The translations under genes were made by a program, and so were the position numbers. This document shows, piece after piece, positions 55,758 through 64,000 of a DNA stretch of 64,000 nt. The notes under the pieces were generated by a model. That model saw only the letters and a program-made list of their open reading frames with translations, was not told the DNA's origin and searched no databases. Numbering within the stretch: the stretch's first letter is position 1; every line of letters starts with the position of its first letter. Origin of the DNA: Basidiobolus meristosporus CBS 931.73 (taxonomy: Eukaryota; Basidiobolomycota; Basidiobolomycetes; Basidiobolales; Basidiobolaceae); NCBI GenBank assembly GCA_002104905.1, contig MCFE01000022.1:124001-188000 (forward strand). Direction: 5' to 3'.

Positions 55758-58448
55758 TTAAGCGGTGGTGCGCTTCTCGGAGACCCCGTTTTGGAGAAGG
55801 GCGACGGCACCGATGGCACGGACAGCAGTACGGACCTTCTCGGTGTTGGTGGCAACACGAGCAGAGAGTTCCTTTTGAGCCTTGCGCTCGACCAACTTTC
55901 TGCGGCGAGATGGAGAAGGCCACAAGGTAGCGGTGAGCTCGAAGGACCAGACTCTGAACAAGAACACCTTGACGAAGTCGAGAACGATGAAGTAACCAAG
56001 GGAAATGGCAAGAACACCACAACCCCAGCCCCAACCAATAGCATGGGTAAGTCCTGGAACACCAAAGACGGAGATCAACATGGCGAACACCTGGGTACCG
56101 AGAATGGCAACGGTGAATGTCCATGAGGGAATGTTCTCCCAGAAGAAGCCACTAAGACGAGTGGAGAAGATGACGAAGTGAGGGCAGGAAGAGATGTGGA
56201 GGTACATGATGGTTTCCAATTCCTTGGCTCCGACCTCAAATACATCACGAGCAATGAAGAAGTGGGCGAATGAGGCAGCGGTAAGGAAGACGGCCAACAC
56301 GAAGGACATGGTGATCAGTTGTCCGATTCTCCACTTATCTGGTCTCTGGGAGATTTGAGCATTGTCGACGGCAATAACGAGAGTGGCGCAATCGTTGAGG
56401 ACAGCAATGAAAATCAATAGAATGGCCTCAAGCTTCCATTGGTAGATAATGGTAACGAAGAAGAAGAAGAGCAAGAAATGAATGGTGGAGGTGATACGGT
56501 ACAAGGCATAGGAACGCATGCGTTGGAAAATGGCACGAGAGGTGGTGATACCATCGACAATCGTGGAAAGACCTGGGGCAAGCAACACAATATCCGAGGC
56601 AGAGCGAGCAGCATCAGTACATCCATGCACGGCAATACCAACGTTGGCCTTCTTCAGAGCTGGGGCATCGTTCACACCATCACCAGTCATACCAACCAAC
56701 AATCCCTGTTCCTGGAGCAACTCAACCACACGGTACTTGTGCTCAGGAATGACTTGAGCAAAACCGTCAGCCTTGACACAACGACGAACAATCTCTTCTT
56801 CAGAAACATCGGCTTCAACCAACTTGTGAGCATCCAAAATAGCACGTTGCATACCAAGACGTTGAGCAACTTCCTTGGCAATGATCAACTGATCACCAGT
56901 AATCATCTTGACTGAAACTCCCATCTCGTGGCAGCGAGCAATGGTCTCGGCGGAATCAGGACGAGGAGGATCCAACAGGGAGATCATGCCAATCAACTCC
57001 CATTGTTCAAGGTCACCTGGAATGGTACGAGCAACTCCCAAAGCACGAAGACCACGGCGGGCAAGACTGTTAACTGCATGGACGGCATCATCATTACCAC
57101 CAACCAACTTGATGATCACTTGTGGGGCTCCCTTGGCGACCTTGAAGGTCTCTCCGGTCTCTTCGTTGAGGATGGTAGCTTGGGTGAGCTTGGTAACAGG
57201 GTTGAATGGAAGGAAGGAGTTGGTCTTGAATCCGGGGATCTTGGTGTCGCGCTCACCGAGGCTCTTGAGGACCTCGAGTTGGGAACGGGCGGCAGTTCTA
57301 ACAGCGTATTCAATTGGGTCGTTGGCACCTTGCTCAGCAGCCATGTAAGAGTACAACAAGATGTCATCACTGCTGTAGCCCTTGCACAACCAGGGCTCAT
57401 CGAAAGTGAGTTCGTTGAGGGTGAGAGTACCGGTCTTGTCGGAGCAGAGAACAGACACGGAGGCCATTTCCTCGACAGCAGTCAGTCTCTTGACAATAAC
57501 CTCCTTCTTGGCCAATTGCTTGGCACCGACAGCCATGGTAACGGACATCACAGTGGGGAGACCGACTGGGATAGCAGCAACAGTCAACACGAGCACATCC
57601 TTAATAATGTTGAGGACATCGTGGGCATGGGTCTTCACCATCAGGACAATGAATAGGATAACAACCAATACGACAGTAATAAAAACCAAGAAGTTTCCGA
57701 TCTTGTTGATGATCTTCTGGAAATGACCTTGCTCGTTGGTGTTCGACATGAGGGTGGCAGCACGGCCGATGAAGGTGTTCTCTCCGGTCTTGGTAACAAC
57801 ACCCATTTGCTGACCTTGCTTGACAATGGAGGACGAGTAGGCAGTGGCTCCCTTGCCCTTGCTGACGGGGAGTGACTCACCAGTCAAGGCAGACTGATCG
57901 ATTTGGAGGTTTCCTTCGACTGGCTCACCATGAACACCAATTCCAAGAAGACGGCAATCAGCAGGGACGATATCACCCAGACGTAAGACAATAATATCAC
58001 CAGGAACCAGATCAGAAACGTCAATTTCAATCAAGTCACCGTTACGCCAGACACGAGTCTTCAGGGCAAGAGTGTTCTTCAAGGCATCCAAGGCATTCTC
58101 GGCCTTGGATTCTTCAATGAAACCAATAGCAGCGTTGACAAGCAAAAGAGCACCGATAATACCAAAGTTTACCCAATCCTGTACAACAGCTGAGAGAATC
58201 CAGGCAATTTCGATCAAGTAAGCAATGGCACCAGTGAAGTAGCCGAGGAACTTAAGGAACACATTCTTCTTGACTTCGGTCAACTGATTGGGACCGAACT
58301 TGGCTAAACGTTCGGTAACCTCAGCGGTAGTCAAACCTTTGGAAGGATCAGTATGTAAGAAAGCCTCCAGTTCAGGGGAAATCTCTTCAGCCATCTCCTG
58401 GTGAGCATGCTCTTCGAGCTGCACCTTTTTCTCCTCGTTGGCAGTCAT
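55758..58448 (-). CDS. PMA1: Plasma-membrane H+-ATPase 1 (P3A type)
   Basis: Single-subunit proton pump that energises the plasma membrane. One exon, 896 aa. N-terminal cation ATPase region (SPELEAFLHTDPSKGLTTAE), membrane helices 1-2 at about residues 65-110, actuator motif TGES at 189-192, helices 3-4 with AAIPVGLPTVMSV, phosphorylation motif CSDKTGTLT with Asp337, KGAPQVI nucleotide-binding loop, and GMTGDGVNDAPALKKA hinge. The C-terminal tail (RRRKLVERKAQKEL...GVSEKRTTA) is a short regulatory domain. Related fungal pumps are about 900-920 aa. A second copy starts at 63119 in the opposite direction. Confidence 0.98.
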   Translation of the reverse strand: MTANEEKKVQLEEHAHQEMAEEISPELEAFLHTDPSKGLTTAEVTERLAKFGPNQLTEVKKNVFLKFLGYFTGAIAYLIEIAWILSAVVQDWVNFGIIGALLLVNAAIGFIEESKAENALDALKNTLALKTRVWRNGDLIEIDVSDLVPGDIIVLRLGDIVPADCRLLGIGVHGEPVEGNLQIDQSALTGESLPVSKGKGATAYSSSIVKQGQQMGVVTKTGENTFIGRAATLMSNTNEQGHFQKIINKIGNFLVFITVVLVVILFIVLMVKTHAHDVLNIIKDVLVLTVAAIPVGLPTVMSVTMAVGAKQLAKKEVIVKRLTAVEEMASVSVLCSDKTGTLTLNELTFDEPWLCKGYSSDDILLYSYMAAEQGANDPIEYAVRTAARSQLEVLKSLGERDTKIPGFKTNSFLPFNPVTKLTQATILNEETGETFKVAKGAPQVIIKLVGGNDDAVHAVNSLARRGLRALGVARTIPGDLEQWELIGMISLLDPPRPDSAETIARCHEMGVSVKMITGDQLIIAKEVAQRLGMQRAILDAHKLVEADVSEEEIVRRCVKADGFAQVIPEHKYRVVELLQEQGLLVGMTGDGVNDAPALKKANVGIAVHGCTDAARSASDIVLLAPGLSTIVDGITTSRAIFQRMRSYALYRITSTIHFLLFFFFVTIIYQWKLEAILLIFIAVLNDCATLVIAVDNAQISQRPDKWRIGQLITMSFVLAVFLTAASFAHFFIARDVFEVGAKELETIMYLHISSCPHFVIFSTRLSGFFWENIPSWTFTVAILGTQVFAMLISVFGVPGLTHAIGWGWGCGVLAISLGYFIVLDFVKVFLFRVWSFELTATLWPSPSRRRKLVERKAQKELSARVATNTEKVRTAVRAIGAVALLQNGVSEKRTTA
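57688..58009. repeat. 322-bp block almost identical to 63558-63879 (inverted)
   Basis: Inside H+-ATPase 1. By direct comparison only three of 322 bases differ from the block in H+-ATPase 2, while the coding sequence on both sides differs at many third positions. Confidence 0.85.
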
Positions 58449-58593
58449 CTTAGGCCAAGATCGAAATTGGTCTTCAATAAATTAAGGCAAACACCGACTA
58501 AGTTTGGAAGTTGAGGAAGGAAAGGTGGAATACCTCACTTATTGAAGGGAAACAACAGATGATTGAATGTTCTTCCGCAAACTCGCCTCCAGG

Positions 58594-58601
58594 CTTATAT
58601 A
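58594..58601 (-). promoter_or_regulatory. TATA box of H+-ATPase 1
   Basis: TATATAAG on the minus strand, about 146 bases before the start codon. Confidence 0.5.
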
Positions 58602-61600
58602 GGTTTTCCAGCCGGGATCGCAGTGGGTGTGGTGCACAGTGAATGCTATGGAAAATATACTGATTACTTTACCTCGGCCAGTCTCCCATTCAGGCTCTAT
58701 TTAGATCATTGTAATTGCCCAGTAGTCTAAATTCCAGAATGGTATTTTCTCTTTTGTGCGCCCATGCCCTCTATGGCACAGCTTCGTTTGCACCAGTAAC
58801 CAGCAATTTTGGAAATTTTGGGTGAGCGAAGTAATGTTGGCCTTCAATTAAATGCAACGGTGATAATTTCAGAATGGGAATATGAGATGTATTCGTGACC
58901 CACCCATTGACATGTTTAAACAGAGTAGGTTTGACTGAAGCGGGTTACACAATCTGTGAGTGGTAGACTTACCTGATTGAATGCTTTAGGCAGTTGAAAA
59001 TTTTTATCTTGATCTTTAAGTATGTTCTGTACCATATCTGACCGGTAGTACACGCCTGTATCACGAGAACACCTACCCTACCCTACCTTACCTCGAAAGC
59101 GAAGTCTAAATTATAGAACTTTCTTTTCCAACTGAGAGCCAGAATTGTTCAGCCATCTTAGGCTGACATGGAGCCCACCTCACATGTCAAAAATTTCCAA
59201 ATTGGCGAAATTATTCTCACTATTTCTCCATCGCATTAGAGGGTGATTGCTGTTTGAATCGGTCGAGTCCTTCACCCGCCATCTACACATCGTTTGCATC
59301 CCATAGGTGTTATACTCAGGCCTCTGTCACCATCAGAACCTTGATTTCTTATGGGTGCTATTTAGTAATCGTTCACACGCTTTAATTCAATTAAGCTTGA
59401 ATTACCCGCGATTCTGAGTTTGGGGTCATACTAAATTAATCAGTGGTATTCTTGCGACATTGGCCTCTGCCAACTCTATTTGAAAATAAAGTTTTAGCTT
59501 CCATTTAGCTTTGCCAGGAGACTCGGTTTAACTTTAAGGAAGACACGTAAACCGCCTCCATTTTAGGCCCGTCCTAGCCTAGGAAGGAAATGGCTGATTA
59601 AAGTTTTAAGCACCTCGGGATGAATGATTCTGCGAAGGCTCGGCAGGCGAGTTCGACCATGGCTGTTCGTAATGAAACATGCCCCACGTTTGTCCCAAGT
59701 CATGTAAGATTACTGATACAACCGGCACCTTATTTTCTGAATGAGGTGTTCAAACGCACACCAACAAGTGCGGTGCGTTCCCTGTGAGACGGATGATTCA
59801 ATGAATCTTGGGTTTTCCAGTTGCTGCTCCAGCGCCACATCCATATGCACACTAATCCCCACGATATTGCACTCCCTCTCATTGCACAGTACTGAGGTTG
59901 AGCTTAGCTACGCTCCACATCCACGCCATTTCCAACATTTCGTACGCAATAAAGAAGACGATCTATAGGAATATAATGTCAACTCGGTGGATAGGAATAG
60001 AGTATAAACTCTGTGAATAGGAATACAGTGTACGGCTCGGTGGTGGTTCCAAACTGATCAATCCAGAAAAAGCAAGAATAATGGAAACTTGCGAATTTGC
60101 ATATCAAAACAGAAATGTGCATAATCGATTTGTAATGAATAGATAGAGATCTTACCGGGGTTGTGCTCCTCATTCTGCCAGTATATTTCAATGGATCACC
60201 TGATGCTTCCTTAGCTGGCCTTGTGGAGATTATCTCTAGCCTACTAGCTCAGTCCTCTCCCTTTTCGGTCAGAGCTATGATGCTGCTGTAACTGTCAGAT
60301 ACGTGACTACCCTACCTTCCTAATGTGGTCAGCATTTGCATGATAAAGATTCGTCTTTTTCGCACCATTTCAATTGGCGCTGGTTCAGCTGGAGTATATC
60401 CTGTGCGACGGTGTTTGGGATTCCCGTTGACGTTTGGCTGCTTTAATTTAGATAACAATTATACTCGCTCCCTATTATATCGTCAGATTATCACAACCAC
60501 TTCCCATTTAGGTATGATAGCCAATGAATATATTCCATTTGACACGTGTGCAAGTAACTGGAAAGTGGAGCCAAAGAAGTAGTGATTCATCGGATTATTT
60601 ACTGGCAATCAGATGACCATATTCAGTTTTCACGCCACACTGCCATTGATGCTCTCGTTCACTCTAGCAGCCAGGTGCGAATCAATCTGAGCGTCGCAAT
60701 TGACCTTTGCTGGAGGGATGGCTCTACTCTGGCGTGTTCCAGGTGAATAGAATGCCACGTCTGATACTAACCACTTTGGTTTGATGTTTTAGCCGCTGTC
60801 CCACTGCGAGCTGTGCCACAGAAAACTTCTTCCCTTCCATCATCTGTCGAGCACTAATCGACCTTATCGCAGGCAGGTCTTCTCCACATACATGTGGCAT
60901 GTACAAGACTGTTACCTGTTTGGATTAACTGTCATTGATTGCCGTTGATTTCGTCGAGTTTCGAGTAGTTTCTTTCACCCCAGTCATCACAGCATTTAGG
61001 GGAAAGGTCTACCATGTGGAGTCACCAGAGATCCCGATCAAACAGGCTCTAAGGGTAACCTTGCTCTTGTCATCATTACAGCCCAGGAAGAGTTATATTG
61101 GCATCTCCATATTGCGAACATATGAAGGAGATCTTTGCTCTTCCACATGGTTTATTTGTAGGCTGTCTCCTGCAATTGGACAGTTTTGTTAATCAGACCT
61201 CGACTAATATGAATCTGCGAAACGATCCCAGCCAATATCACCAGATCTTGAATTAGGGAAATACTAGATAGGGAAATCTAAGAGTGTCGTTATTTATTAG
61301 CCGCATGGCCCAATTTGCCCACCACACCACTACGCCAGCGAACTCCGCTGCACCCGCCGGAACCCAGGTGGAATCCCAAAGACGCTCTTCAACAAGAGGG
61401 CCTCCCCCATTCTCATAGGCCTCTTTGGAGTGTCATGTTGGCTCAAGACTCATCGACATTGGCCGTTATCGCTTGCTACTTCCTGTTGGAGCTCACGATC
61501 CAATAAGCGATAGTGATCGGGACTCATAGTTACACCATGTTGTGGGAAAGGGGATGGTTAACCGGCAGGAGATATACCCGGTAGGTTCTGAGCCATTTCA

Positions 61601-63118
61601 TTTTACCCGAGTCCTACCCCATGGTTTTTGATGGCTCTTTCGTAAACAATTGGAAGCTACGAAAAGGCCCGTAGGTCACTGAGGTCTTAACTTGGTGATT
61701 GCAGGACAAGGGGCACTTCGTGAGTAAACTTGGGCCTCGGTTGCCGCTTAAACGAAATGGCAGCTGCAGATGATGAAAAATTCCCACATCCTCAATACAT
61801 CATTTTGACACCTGTAGTCTCCTCGTGTCAAGGCAGAGTGATGAGAATGGGTCTATCGCGTCTCAGATCACCGGATTTCCACGCTGTATTACTGGATAGC
61901 TATCAGGGAACAAGGATCACTTGATATTGTAACTGGAGGGAGCTGATTCATTTGCTATCAAATACGTTGCCCGGCTGTCCATAGGATAATAATTCCCCTA
62001 TCTGAATATTTCCCATGCCTCTTTTACTATATAAGACTTAATCATTCGCGCCTCGAAGTAAAAGGAAAATATGGGCTCGGTTGAAAATATACACGGGCCT
62101 CTGAATATGCATTGATAATATATATGGCCCACTGGATATCAGAGCAATCTTAGCACTAAACTAGTTGTGATGCCTGCGGCGAAAATGGCTGATAATGTGA
62201 CATGCGGGTTATAGGAATGGTTCCGATACACGGCGTTGGCGTGATGGAGCCAAGCAATGCATCGGATTATCTGGCTTTTTATTGGAGGATGCAGGACGAA
62301 TCATTGGGGTGGTTCGGAAGGCCAACTTCGTGTACCAGTACTTCGGGTAGTCCACATTAGGGCTGTCTGCTACTTGGGTTGAGGATAAGATTTAGGCTTC
62401 GAGGTGAAGCTTACTCTATCCCTAATGCCATTAAACACCCTACAAGTGTTGCAGGTTGCCGGCCCTGACCCAGCTGCTGCTCCGTTAGAGAGGTAATCCT
62501 CAGATTAAACAATGGCAGATGATTCACAATTGCCTTTTCGGGGCAACCGATCTACACATATGGACCTATGTTTGGGAATAATTTAATTGCTATTAAACGG
62601 CAATAAACAAATTGGCAAACATTCAGAGATTGGTGGCGAGATGAACAATGATTGCTGCCTTTCATTACGCTAAACGATGAGGTGTATGTTTGAGACGAGA
62701 TGGATGGTGGTTAGTAAGTGTGCTTAAGTGAAGCGGGCCTAATCAGGGAATGGATTCAGTCGAAATTAAAATCCTGCCAGCCAGTAGCTAGCTGTTAGTT
62801 TCATCTTACCCCAAATCAAGGCAAATCTGAATGTCAGCATAGCAACTAAAACAAACTTGATTCGGGGCTCGGGAGAAGAGGACACTACACTCACCGAAAT
62901 GTCTTCACCTGTCTTGGTGGATTGATTTGCTGAAACCTGGTTGATTGTTAGGTAGCTTGAAAGTTGATCCATTATGTATGAACAGTCATTTGCCTGGAAA
63001 TGGGTTTGGCTCATGGTCATTTGATATAAAAAATCATCAGGGCCGCCTACGGAACCTCAGACCAGTGAACATTTATACTATCTGAGGTCGTAAGTAATCT
63101 CTGCGCTGTTCAAAGAAA
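58602..63118. other. 4.5-kb divergent intergenic region between the H+-ATPase genes
   Basis: No recognisable gene on either strand; all frames are under 90 codons and lack motifs. A minus-strand 84-codon ATG frame at 62766-63020 is head-to-head with H+-ATPase 2 but has no known features. The only clear structure is a 26-bp tandem repeat at 59965-60042. Long promoters are common for highly expressed proton pumps, so regulatory sites for both genes are likely here. Confidence 0.5.
59965..60042. repeat. Three 26-bp tandem repeats
   Basis: Each unit begins ATAGGAATA(T/G/C) and ends CTC(G/T)GTG(G/A)-like. Starts are at 59965, 59991 and 60017, an exact 26-base period. It lies in the shared upstream region of the two pumps. 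Confidence 0.7.
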
Positions 63119-64000
63119 ATGTCCAAGGAGGAAGGCAAGAAGATAGAGCTTGAAGAGCATGCTCACCAGGAGATGGCTGAAGAGATCTCCCCCGAGCTGG
63201 AGGATCTCTTGCACACCGATCCGTCCACAGGTCTGACTACGGCCGAGGTTGAGCAGCGATTACAGCAGTTTGGCCGAAACGAGTTGATTGAGAAAAAAAG
63301 GAATCCTATACTCAAGTTTCTTGGTTACTTCACTGGTGCCATCGCGTACCTAATTGAGATTGCTTGGATTCTCTCCGCTGTTGTACAGGATTGGGTTGAT
63401 TTTGGGATTATCGGTGCACTACTATTCATCAACGCCGCCATTGGGTTCATTGAAGAGGCCAAAGCTGAGAATGCGTTGGATGCCTTGAGGAACACTCTTG
63501 CCTTGAAGACTCGTGTCTGGCGTAACGGTGACTTGATTGAAATCGAAGTAGCTGAATTGGTTCCTGGTGATATTATTGTCTTACGTCTGGGTGATATCGT
63601 CCCTGCTGATTGCCGTCTTCTTGGAATTGGTGTTCATGGTGAGCCAGTTGAAGGAAACCTCCAAATCGATCAGTCTGCCTTGACTGGTGAGTCACTCCCC
63701 GTCAGCAAGGGCAAGGGAGCCACTGCCTACTCGTCCTCCATTGTCAAGCAAGGTCAGCAAATGGGTGTTGTTACCAAGACCGGAGAACACACCTTCATCG
63801 GCCGTGCTGCCACCCTCATGTCGAACACCAACGAGCAAGGTCATTTCCAGAAGATCATCAACAAGATCGGAAACTTCTTAGTTATTGTTACTGTTGTATT
63901 GGTTGTTATTATCTTCATAGTTCTTATGGTCAAGAGCCACGGCCAGAACGTCCTGAAGGTCTTGGGTGACGTCCTTGTGTTGACTGTTGCTGCTATCCCA
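63119..64000 (+). CDS. Plasma-membrane H+-ATPase 2, N-terminal part (runs off the window)
   Basis: The first 294 codons of a second P3A proton pump, cut by the window end at AAIP before the phosphorylation site. It aligns without gaps to H+-ATPase 1 (both carry LEEHAHQEMAEEISPELE). Differences cluster in the first 60 residues (MSKEEGKKIE..., EQRLQQFGRNELIEKKRNPI) and after residue 254 (VKSHGQNVLKVLGDV versus VKTHAHDVLNIIKDV). Residues 147-253 are almost the same in the two proteins. The TGES motif is present. A second pump gene expressed under other conditions is common in fungi (yeast PMA2), but nothing in the window shows how this one is used. Confidence 0.96.
   Translation, partial: MSKEEGKKIELEEHAHQEMAEEISPELEDLLHTDPSTGLTTAEVEQRLQQFGRNELIEKKRNPILKFLGYFTGAIAYLIEIAWILSAVVQDWVDFGIIGALLFINAAIGFIEEAKAENALDALRNTLALKTRVWRNGDLIEIEVAELVPGDIIVLRLGDIVPADCRLLGIGVHGEPVEGNLQIDQSALTGESLPVSKGKGATAYSSSIVKQGQQMGVVTKTGEHTFIGRAATLMSNTNEQGHFQKIINKIGNFLVIVTVVLVVIIFIVLMVKSHGQNVLKVLGDVLVLTVAAIP
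63558..63879. repeat. 322-bp block almost identical to 57688-58009 (inverted)
   Basis: Partner of the block in H+-ATPase 1, with three differences. It starts at TGGTTCCTGGTGATATTATT and ends at GGAAACTTCTT; divergence rises at once on both sides. Confidence 0.85.

Noticed and set aside
56928-57656. 242-codon plus-strand frame opposite H+-ATPase 1
   Set aside because: Shadow of the ATPase gene; no motif of its own.
1-64000. CRISPR arrays, prokaryotic operons, viral genes or a secondary-metabolite gene cluster
   Set aside because: Spliced eukaryotic genes throughout. No array of spaced repeats, no viral replication or capsid genes, and no PKS, NRPS or terpene core enzyme were seen.

Overview
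The window looks like nuclear DNA of a filamentous fungus, probably an early-diverging (zygomycete-grade) lineage. Evidence for a fungus: an AUR1-type inositol-phosphorylceramide synthase, a White-collar-2 type PAS/GATA factor, a Zn(2)Cys(6) regulator, two P-type plasma-membrane H+-ATPases and a Gpt2/Sct1-type glycerol-3-phosphate acyltransferase. Introns are typically about 55-80 nt with TAAC/TAAT-like branch sites, and conserved genes carry up to ten of them. The exact genus cannot be read from the sequence; Basidiobolus or a relative is only a guess.

Layout. 1-1.4 kb: the 3' end of a decayed Ty1/copia retrotransposon and its 191-bp LTR. 2.9-4.6 kb: tyrosinase A (+). 8.5-10.2 kb: U5 snRNP 40 kDa WD40 protein (-, ten exons). 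10.6-12.3 kb: unknown Pro/Ser-rich nuclear-looking protein (+). 13.4-14.9 kb: Zn(2)Cys(6) factor (-). 16.7-19.2 kb: GPAT (-, nine exons). 19.9-21.2 kb: WC-2 (-). 22.2-23.7 kb: secreted tyrosinase B (-). 24.6-26.7 kb: NAB2/ZC3H14-type seven-finger poly(A)-binding protein (-, eleven exons). 28.5-29.6 kb: AUR1 (+). 31.0-33.2 kb: unusual aldo/keto reductase (+, eleven exons). 33.4-33.8 kb: ZNF706-like small zinc-finger protein (-). 34.6-38.1 kb: exportin-T (-, nine exons). 39.4-40.3 kb: a nest of copia LTRs. 41.8-45.8 kb: FGAM synthase (+, intronless). 47.1-48.0 kb: C2H2 factor (+). 49.2-49.7 kb: HMG-box-like protein (-). 50.6-53.5 kb: tandem pair of secreted Gly-rich proteins (+). 53.7-55.3 kb: secreted M20 peptidase (+). 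55.8-58.4 kb and 63.1 kb to the end: two divergently oriented plasma-membrane H+-ATPase genes.

Most genes are unrelated housekeeping functions (splicing, mRNA 3'-end binding, tRNA export, purine synthesis, lipid and sphingolipid synthesis, proton pumping), as is usual in eukaryotic chromosomes. The accessory parts are the two dissimilar tyrosinases, one next to the light-sensing partner WC-2, the Gly-rich secreted pair with conserved ends, and the retrotransposon debris.

The points most worth a second look are: a sharply bounded, about 99% identical 322-bp block shared by the two otherwise clearly diverged H+-ATPase genes (gene-conversion signature); an aldo/keto reductase that seems to have lost two of its four catalytic residues; the Gly-rich pair as a candidate undescribed secreted family; a GC-AG intron whose position is dictated by zinc-finger spacing; and a set of isolated +1 base shifts in exportin-T, the M20 peptidase, the Gly-rich gene and possibly the unknown gene at 10.6 kb, which may be assembly errors or real lesions. 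I could run no alignment or database search; family names rest on recognised motifs and exon phase agreement.
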